Assembly: GCA_028275025.1 (NCBI GenBank)
Contig: JAQCNM010000086.1
Coordinates: forward strand, 1-34,668
Length of the DNA stretch: 34,668 nt
Reading direction: 5' to 3'
Origin: Halovenus sp.
Lineage (GTDB): Archaea; Halobacteriota; Halobacteria; Halobacteriales; Haloarculaceae
Each line of letters begins with the position of its first letter. Within the stretch, counting starts at the first letter, position 1. This document shows positions 28,709 to 34,668 of this stretch, one piece after another. The notes below the pieces were generated by a model that saw only the letters and a program-made list of their open reading frames with translations, had not been told where the DNA came from and did not search any database. Both the position numbers and the translations under genes were made by a program.

Positions 28709-28999
28709 ATGCGCGAGGCAGACCAGACGACGCGCGAGCGAATCGCCGACCGCCTGCGCGACGAGGCCCTGTCGGCGAGTGGACTCGCCCGGGCGTTCGG
28801 TATCCGGACGCCGGAGGCCCTCGACCACGTCCAGCATATCGCCCGCTCGCTTGCATCCACTGACGACGAGCTACAGGTCGCACCGCCGACCTGTCGTGAC
28901 TGTGGGTTCGACGGGTTCGACGACCCGGTGAACCGCCCCAGCCGGTGTCCGGAGTGCCGGAGCGAGACACTCACCGAGCCCGTGTTCCGCATCGACTGA
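28709..28999 (+). CDS. Small HTH plus zinc-ribbon protein, probable transcriptional regulator
   Basis: ATG at 28709; RERIADRLRDEALSASGLARAFGIRTPEALDHVQHI then CRDCGFDGFDDPVNRPSRCPECRSE. Confidence 0.78.
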   Translation: MREADQTTRERIADRLRDEALSASGLARAFGIRTPEALDHVQHIARSLASTDDELQVAPPTCRDCGFDGFDDPVNRPSRCPECRSETLTEPVFRID

Positions 29000-29138
29000 C
29001 ACCGCCGTCGTGTTGCTCTCGGTCCCTGTCTGCCCGGAACCGGCCGTCGGTGTCGACACGACTAAACCGGTAGTACTAACTTTGGGATTTTGGAAGTATA
29101 GGCGTGAACACGGGAGTCGCGTGCGAGCAGGTTCTGTC

Positions 29139-30380
29139 ATGGTAGCTCTCGACAGCCTGTTTCGAACCGGCGGGGGCTCGGGTGACAACAACAGCAGTGC
29201 TGCCACGGAAACGGACCGCCCGGCCGCGAGCAGGCTGACACGGTGGTACGAGGCCGCCACGAGCGGTGTCCGCTCACCCGGGTTCCCGCGCCGCCTCTCG
29301 CGACTCGGCCGCGGGGAGCCGTTCAGCTTCCTGTTTTACAACACGTGGCTTCTCGACGGGGTCGAACTGCCCACCCTCGAGTTTGGCCCCCTCGGGCGTG
29401 TCTCGCCGGGAACTGTCGGGCACATGCCCGACCTGGCGGGGCGCACACGTGATCTCTGTCGGGCACTCGACGGTAGTAGTTACGACGTCGTCGCGATGTG
29501 TGAGGTGTTCCGGGAGTCGACCCGGAACCGCCTCGCCGACGAGGTGGGCTGGGTCGCCGACAGCCACGCCGGCCCGGGGTCGGCACCGCTCGAACGTCTC
29601 GATATTCCGTCGAAACACAGCGGTCTCTGCACGCTCACCGGGCCGGACACACCCATCGTCGACACGACCGACAGGGGGTTCAGCCACCACGGTCACTCGC
29701 TTCGTGACGCCGACTTCTACGCCAACAAGGGTGCACAGCACGTCGAGGTCGATGTCGGTCCCGGCAGTCTCGACGTGTTCACGACACATCTCATCCACGG
29801 GGGCGATCTCAATCTCACCCCGAACGAGCTTCCGTTTGCCGACCCACCGTCCATCGAGGAGTACCGCGCCAGACAGCTCTCGGAGCTCGCCGAGTTCGTG
29901 CAGACGGCCGGCAGCGAGGAGAACATCACTGTCGTCACCGGTGATTTCAACATAAACGCTGCCGACCCCCGTCTCGTCTCCGAGCGCAACCGGGGCGAGG
30001 ACGAACTGTTCGAGCAGTTTCTCGCGGTCTGCTCGCTGTACGACGCCTGGGAGCGTCACGGCGGCTCCGTCGGAACGACATACATCGAGCACGGGCCGCC
30101 CGGTGGGATGGCCCGTGCGAAACCTGACCCGGCGGCCCCCGACTACCTCGAGGACCGCGGCCGGCGGTGTAACTACCCGGCGGTCCCCGACCGCCGTATC
30201 GACTACATCCTACTCGAGGAGCCACAGCCCGAGCACACGCTCGAACTCGATATCGACCAGATCAGGCGGCGCCACTTCTGGCGGGGCAAGACAGACACGA
30301 GCGAGTTCTGGGTCACCTCCGAGACCCCTAACTACATCTCCGACCACGTCGGACTCGAACTCGACGGCCGTGTCCGGTGA
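29139..30380 (+). CDS. Endonuclease/exonuclease/phosphatase family protein
   Basis: ATG at 29139; FLFYNTWLLDGVELP, YDVVAMCEVFRES, VVTGDFNINAADPR, RRIDYILLEE, YISDHVGLEL. Confidence 0.85.
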   Translation: MVALDSLFRTGGGSGDNNSSAATETDRPAASRLTRWYEAATSGVRSPGFPRRLSRLGRGEPFSFLFYNTWLLDGVELPTLEFGPLGRVSPGTVGHMPDLAGRTRDLCRALDGSSYDVVAMCEVFRESTRNRLADEVGWVADSHAGPGSAPLERLDIPSKHSGLCTLTGPDTPIVDTTDRGFSHHGHSLRDADFYANKGAQHVEVDVGPGSLDVFTTHLIHGGDLNLTPNELPFADPPSIEEYRARQLSELAEFVQTAGSEENITVVTGDFNINAADPRLVSERNRGEDELFEQFLAVCSLYDAWERHGGSVGTTYIEHGPPGGMARAKPDPAAPDYLEDRGRRCNYPAVPDRRIDYILLEEPQPEHTLELDIDQIRRRHFWRGKTDTSEFWVTSETPNYISDHVGLELDGRVR

Positions 30381-30440
30381 GTCGAACCCGACGGCCGTCT
30401 GAACCCTGGCTGTTCGTCGGCCGCCACCGTCAGAAACGAG

Positions 30441-30746
30441 CTACCGGAGACGGTCGGCGTCGATACCGACATCCGCAGGCGTGACGACGAGAAACCCCCT
30501 GAAGTGCATCAGCTCGCCGCCGCCGTCGCGTACATCGCGGGCGAACCCGGCCGCGAGCTCGTTCAGGTCTCCCTCGACGTGCAACACGAGAACCGCCCCC
30601 GAGGCGACGAGCTGTACCCACTCTGTCGGCGGCGTCGTTCCGTCCAGAACGTCGAGCACGACCCGGTCACCGACCGGCTGTCCGTCCGTCTCGGTGTCGA
30701 GTCTGTCCTCGACTGCCTGGAGATCGAGCCCCTCGAACTCCTCCAT
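30441..30746 (-). CDS. Conserved haloarchaeal protein (DUF5779-like)
   Basis: MEEFEGLDLQAVEDRLDTETDGQPVGDRVVLDVLDGTTPPTEWVQLVASGAVLVLHVEGDLNELA. Confidence 0.7.
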   Translation of the reverse strand: MEEFEGLDLQAVEDRLDTETDGQPVGDRVVLDVLDGTTPPTEWVQLVASGAVLVLHVEGDLNELAAGFARDVRDGGGELMHFRGFLVVTPADVGIDADRLR

Positions 30747-30856
30747 ACTCTCTCTTCAACCGGCCGGATAAAAAGCTTCCCGGCCCTCCCACCCGCTCCG
30801 ACCCGGTGCGACTCCTATCACAACTATTATGACTTTCGACAGTTTACTACCTGTCG

Positions 30857-31180
30857 ATGTCCGACCGCGAGCGATTCACTACCCGGTTTTTCGGTGACCT
30901 GTCCCGCCCACCGGACGGGCGACCACAGAACCTGGTCTGGCTCTGTGCTGCCACGCTGTTTTACCTGCTGACGGCGTACTATCTGGCAGTCGGGCGCGGT
31001 GTCACGCCGTTCACCCCGCTTTTCGGCACAGCGTTCGCCCTGAACGGCCTGGCAGAGTCACTGTCCGACGACCGTCGGCAGATAGCCTATCTCGTCCGGG
31101 TGCTGAGTATCGTGTTCATGCTCGCGCTGCTCGTGCTGTTGCTCGTCGGAACCCTCGGCGGCCCGGAGTTTCTCGTATAA
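30857..31180 (+). CDS. Small membrane protein of unknown function
   Basis: 107-aa ORF with about three hydrophobic segments. Confidence 0.6.
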   Translation: MSDRERFTTRFFGDLSRPPDGRPQNLVWLCAATLFYLLTAYYLAVGRGVTPFTPLFGTAFALNGLAESLSDDRRQIAYLVRVLSIVFMLALLVLLLVGTLGGPEFLV

Positions 31181-31399
31181 CCCGGGCTGTCCGGCACCAC
31201 GGAGGCCGCCTGACCTGCCGTCTCAGGTGACGGAGACGGGATACACACCACACGTGTCGGTCGCCGGTGTGAGTCCACCTGATGTGGCACTCGCGGGGCA
31301 CTCGGTAACAATCCACTAACAGCGTTGCGGGTCCGACTACGATGCCGAACAGTCCCGGGGCGGGGTGGCCGTCGCCGCCGGCCGGCGCTCGCTGTGAGG

Positions 31400-32098
31400 C
31401 TACCTCAACCGGTCACCGGCACGCGCGAGCGCCGTCTCGTCACCCTCGCACCAGTAGCGGCTCACGTCACGGACAGCCCGGACCAGTCGCTCGGCCGCGA
31501 CGGGATCGACATCGCCGTCGAGTGCCTCGATACGCTTCTGTCGTGGCCGTATCGCGGAGAGCACCCGGTCGAGTTCGGGCTCCCCGTTCCCGCGGACCTG
31601 CCGGAGATCCGAGAGGTACGTGTCGACACTCGCCGCGACCGCGAGGCCGCGCTCCGGGTGGAGTGTCTCGGGCACCTCCGCCGGTGTGGGTCGTTCGCCG
31701 CTGTCTGCCCCGCCCAACAGTCCGAGGAGGTAGAGCTCCTCGTCGTCTGTGACGTCCATCACCCGACCCAGCGTCGTGCCGACCCGGCGGAGTTCGGCCG
31801 CCGCGAGGTGTGTCCCGTCGAACGGCCGTAGCTCGCCTGCGTGAACGAACCCGGCGGTCTGGAGGTACTCCGCGGCCGTGTCGGCGGCCGTGTCTGCAAC
31901 AGCCCGCAGCGGCTCCTCCCCGACCTGTTCACGAACCGACGTGAGGTCGAACCGGCCTCCCCCGGCGGTGTGTGCCGCCGCCGCCTCGACACTGACACTC
32001 CGTGGGCTCCCGCAGTCGGGGCAGGTTATCTCGCCCGTCTCGTAGTACGACCAGCGCGCCCCACACGCCGTACACTCGCGCTCGCCGCGTAGCTCCAT
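31400..32098 (-). CDS. TFIIB-type zinc-ribbon-containing conserved haloarchaeal protein
   Basis: ATG at 32098; MELRGERECTACGARWSYYETGEITCPDCGSPRSVSVE. Confidence 0.75.
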   Translation of the reverse strand: MELRGERECTACGARWSYYETGEITCPDCGSPRSVSVEAAAAHTAGGGRFDLTSVREQVGEEPLRAVADTAADTAAEYLQTAGFVHAGELRPFDGTHLAAAELRRVGTTLGRVMDVTDDEELYLLGLLGGADSGERPTPAEVPETLHPERGLAVAASVDTYLSDLRQVRGNGEPELDRVLSAIRPRQKRIEALDGDVDPVAAERLVRAVRDVSRYWCEGDETALARAGDRLR

Positions 32099-32202
32099 GT
32101 CGGCGTGTACGACCCGGTGATTCAAAGATGCGGCGACTGGCTGTGACCCGCGCTCACCGTGGACCCGTCAGATTTACTCCCGGGGCCGACCCAGCCACGA
32201 AC

Positions 32203-33192
32203 GTGACAGCCGTTCCCTGCGTTCGTGTCGACCGCGAGGCGGGCGAGCAGACCCGGGCACGACTCGCCGAGACCGGCCTCCTCGACCGGGACCACGAGAT
32301 CAGTCACGACGACGGCCACCTCTACATCCCGGTGACCGACGCCGACGCCGCCGGTCACGAGGGCCACACGGTCGTCACCTACGACGCCCCCCGGCGGGAG
32401 ACACAGACCACACCCGCGGAGCTTCTCTCCTTCGAGCCGTCGTACGAGCGCATCGGCGAGACGGCCCTCGTCGACGAGGACGACCCGGAACGGGCACGCG
32501 CCCTCGCCGACGCGCTGGTGGCGTCGGATATCCCCGTCGAGACGGTGCTCGACCGTGCCTCGAAAGTAAAGGGCCGCGAGCGGGTCCGTGAGTGGACCCC
32601 CCTCGTCGGTGACGACACCGAGGTCGTCCACCGCGAGCACGGTTCCGAGTTCGTGCTCGACCTCGCCGCGGTGTACTTCTCGCCGCGGCTGGCGACCGAG
32701 CGTCACCGCGTCACCCGGCAGGTGTCGGCCGGGGACCGGGTGTTCGACATGTTCGCCGGTGTCGGCCCCTTCGCGGTGCCGTTCGCGCGCCGGGGCGCGA
32801 CGGTCGTCGCCACCGATATCAACGAGACTGCCATCGCGTACCTCCGAGAGAACGCAGACCGCAACGGCGTCGGCGACCGTATCACCGCTATCCAGGGCGA
32901 CGTGACAGCCGTCGCCCCAGAGTACGAGGGCTGGGCAGACCGCCTGGTGATGAACCTCCCACACACGGCCGAGGAGTTTCTGGACACTGCCGTCACGCTC
33001 GCCGGTGACGAGTGTCGGGTTCACTACTACGACATGGCACCCGAGGACGACCGCTTCGGGCCCGGGGAACGGGCGGTCCGCGCGGCCGCGGAGCCGACAT
33101 ACGACGTGACCGTCGAGACCACCCGGACGGTCCGGTCGTACTCCCCACACGAGTACAATGTTGTTCTCGACGTGCTACTACAACGGTGCTGA
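32203..33192 (+). CDS. trm5: Trm5-like tRNA (guanine37-N1)-methyltransferase, class I SAM
   Basis: GTG start assumed at 32203; LDRASKVKGRERVREWTPLVGDDTEVVHREHGSEFVLDLAAVYFSPRLATERHRVTRQVSAGDRVFDMFAGVGPFAVPFARRG; VMNLPHTAEEFLD. Confidence 0.9.
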   Translation: MTAVPCVRVDREAGEQTRARLAETGLLDRDHEISHDDGHLYIPVTDADAAGHEGHTVVTYDAPRRETQTTPAELLSFEPSYERIGETALVDEDDPERARALADALVASDIPVETVLDRASKVKGRERVREWTPLVGDDTEVVHREHGSEFVLDLAAVYFSPRLATERHRVTRQVSAGDRVFDMFAGVGPFAVPFARRGATVVATDINETAIAYLRENADRNGVGDRITAIQGDVTAVAPEYEGWADRLVMNLPHTAEEFLDTAVTLAGDECRVHYYDMAPEDDRFGPGERAVRAAAEPTYDVTVETTRTVRSYSPHEYNVVLDVLLQRC

Positions 33193-33421
33193 CCCCGGCT
33201 GTGCCAGGCAACGGCGCCGACCAACATCGGCGGAACAAGTTCCAACAGAGTTCCAACAGAGTTTGCAGGCAGTTTCTCTGGAGTTTGAGAAACCCTCAAC
33301 TGTCGTCTCGGTCTGTGAGAGAACACGAGCGGAGCCCACGGTAACCCCATCCGACGAGCACGGTGTCGTAACCAAACAGTAATATGAACCTACACACAAC
33401 ATCAGACGAACGGAGTTACGT

Positions 33422-33763
33422 ATGGCATTCTGGATGAGTTCGGCAGTCGGGCTGGCCGTGGTGAACCTGGCACTGCTTGGTGTCCTCATCGCGGTCTGGC
33501 TGCGCAACTACCGGACGTTCCGGTCACCGATGCTGCTCGGCCTCCTGTTGTTCGCGGGTGTGTTGTCGGTCGAGAACATCGTCGCCATCGGTGCGTATCT
33601 CTCGACGGAGATGATATACGCCGGCGGAACGACCGCGATGTACGCGCTGGTCGGCCTGCGCGGCCTGCAGTTCGTCGCGCTGGGGTTCCTGACCGTGGTG
33701 ACACTGTTCCCGTCCGGACGACTCCGCCGGTCGCCGACCGACCCGGGACAGGAGACAGGGTGA
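33422..33763 (+). CDS. Small haloarchaeal membrane protein (DUF7521-like)
   Basis: 113-aa ORF with three TM segments MAFWMSSAVGLAVVNLALLGVLIAVWLRNYRTFRSP. Confidence 0.6.
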   Translation: MAFWMSSAVGLAVVNLALLGVLIAVWLRNYRTFRSPMLLGLLLFAGVLSVENIVAIGAYLSTEMIYAGGTTAMYALVGLRGLQFVALGFLTVVTLFPSGRLRRSPTDPGQETG

Positions 33764-33793
33764 CGTCTCGCCGACCTGCCCGGTGACCTCACG

Positions 33794-33958
33794 TCACCGG
33801 CGACTCAGGTGCACGAACACGCCGACAGCCAGCAGTTGCAGTGCACGCTGGACGGCGACGAGTACTGGTCTCTCCGGTTCGTCGACATCGAAACTCACCA
33901 CCAGCAGGAGTCCGACGGTGAGTGCCGACGACGCGGCCGCGACGGTGAACCGGTTCAC
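33794..33958 (-). CDS. Small membrane protein coupled to upstream HTH regulator
   Basis: GTG at 33958: VNRFTVAAASSALTVGLLLVVSFDVDEPERPVLVAVQRALQLLAVGVFVHLSRR; 4-nt overlap with the HTH gene stop. Confidence 0.5.
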   Translation of the reverse strand: MNRFTVAAASSALTVGLLLVVSFDVDEPERPVLVAVQRALQLLAVGVFVHLSRR

Positions 33959-34239
33959 CGGTCGTCTCTCATCTGCTCGGTGATCTGTTCGAACGTCTCC
34001 CTGTACTGCTCGAACCTGTCGGTGAGAAAGTAAAGCTCCGCGTACTCGCTTCCCCCCGGCTCCACCACGTCGTGTTCGGCGAGCGTATCGAGATGGTGCC
34101 GGACCGTGTTGTACTCGACATCGAGTTTGTCGGCGAGGCGGTTGGCGTTTCGTGGCCGCTCGTCGAGAAGGCGGATGATGCGGGCGCGGTTCTCTCCACC
34201 CCTGGTACCGGCGATCAGGTACCACAACGCCTTCTCCAT
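33955..34239 (-). CDS. Winged-helix (ArsR-like) transcriptional regulator
   Basis: ATG at 34239; GGENRARIIRLLDERPRNANRLADKLDVEYNTVRHHLDTLAEHDVVEPGGSEYAELYFLTDRF. Confidence 0.88.
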   Translation of the reverse strand: MEKALWYLIAGTRGGENRARIIRLLDERPRNANRLADKLDVEYNTVRHHLDTLAEHDVVEPGGSEYAELYFLTDRFEQYRETFEQITEQMRDDR

Positions 34240-34386
34240 CGTGCCAACATATCTCGTGGGAGTGGGATAAACTGGTCGAAACAGTCCCGTGGCCGTCACC
34301 GGGTTCCGGTTTCGGTCGACCGAGGACGGCACGGTGGGTCGAGTCGCAACCCTTATGCGGCGTATCTGCAATAGATTCGTACTGGT

Positions 34387-34458
34387 GCCGGCGTAGCTCA
34401 GCGGTAGAGCGATTCCCTCGTAAGGAATAGGCCGAGGGTTCGAATCCCTCCGCCGGCT
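34387..34458 (+). tRNA. tRNA-Thr (anticodon CGT)
   Basis: GCCGGCG...CGCCGGC acceptor stem, D-arm GCTC-AGCGGTA-GAGC, anticodon stem ATTCC-CTCGTAA-GGAAT, T-arm GAGGG-TTCGAAT-CCCTC. Confidence 0.95.
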
Positions 34459-34533
34459 TGATACTTTTTGTTCAAAGCCCTTCGCGGTAACTGAGAATCG
34501 ATGTTCAACTACATCGTATAAGTTACGGTGTAA

Positions 34534-34668
34534 TTCGGGGCTCTGTCGTCGCCTATCGAGCAGTCGGGGGTGGTCGGCGTGAACCTCATCGAGACGGCCC
34601 CGCACGAGTTCAACGCGAACTTCAACTTCGATGGGGGACTCCAGCCGTACTTCGCGCTCGACCGGGCA
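34534..34668 (+). CDS. Partial ORF running off the window edge; function unknown
   Basis: Open frame after TAA at 34531: ...LSSPIEQSGVVGVNLIETAPHEFNANFNFDGGLQPYFALDRA...; good codon bias, no clear ATG. Confidence 0.35.

Noticed and set aside
32122-33150. 342-aa minus-strand ORF
   Set aside because: Shadow of the Trm5-like methyltransferase gene.
34240-34605. N-terminal extension of the minus-strand HTH ORF (RRRDSNPRPIPYEGIALPLSYAG)
   Set aside because: This is the well-known translation of a tRNA antisense strand; the real HTH start is the ATG at 34239.

Overview
This is a high-GC haloarchaeal chromosomal window of about 34.7 kb, densely coding, with genes on both strands. Mostly housekeeping or conserved haloarchaeal genes: Lhr-type helicase, class-H malate synthase (HpcH/HpaI fold), TraB-family protein coupled to a site-2 protease, PurM, XRE-CBS regulator, UPF0212/DUF555 protein, proteasome beta subunit, CinA, MTH1187-type thiamine-binding protein, cyclophilin, PLP aminotransferase, sugar-nucleotide transferase, EEP-family protein, Trm5-like tRNA methyltransferase, and a tRNA-Thr(CGT). 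In the middle (about 14.85-22.9 kb) is a complete dipeptide/oligopeptide ABC transporter operon (SBP-permease-permease-ATPase-ATPase plus a small membrane protein). The most unusual observation is that the solute-binding protein looks circularly permuted: the segment that normally forms the C-terminus of haloarchaeal family-5 SBPs sits directly after the lipobox/linker at the N-terminus, and the ORF stops where that segment would normally begin. Downstream of the operon is a roughly 300-bp hairpin-rich non-coding stretch that may be an internally deleted IS200/IS605 (TnpB/omegaRNA-type) remnant. All assignments are from reading the sequence and remembered family motifs; no database search was run.
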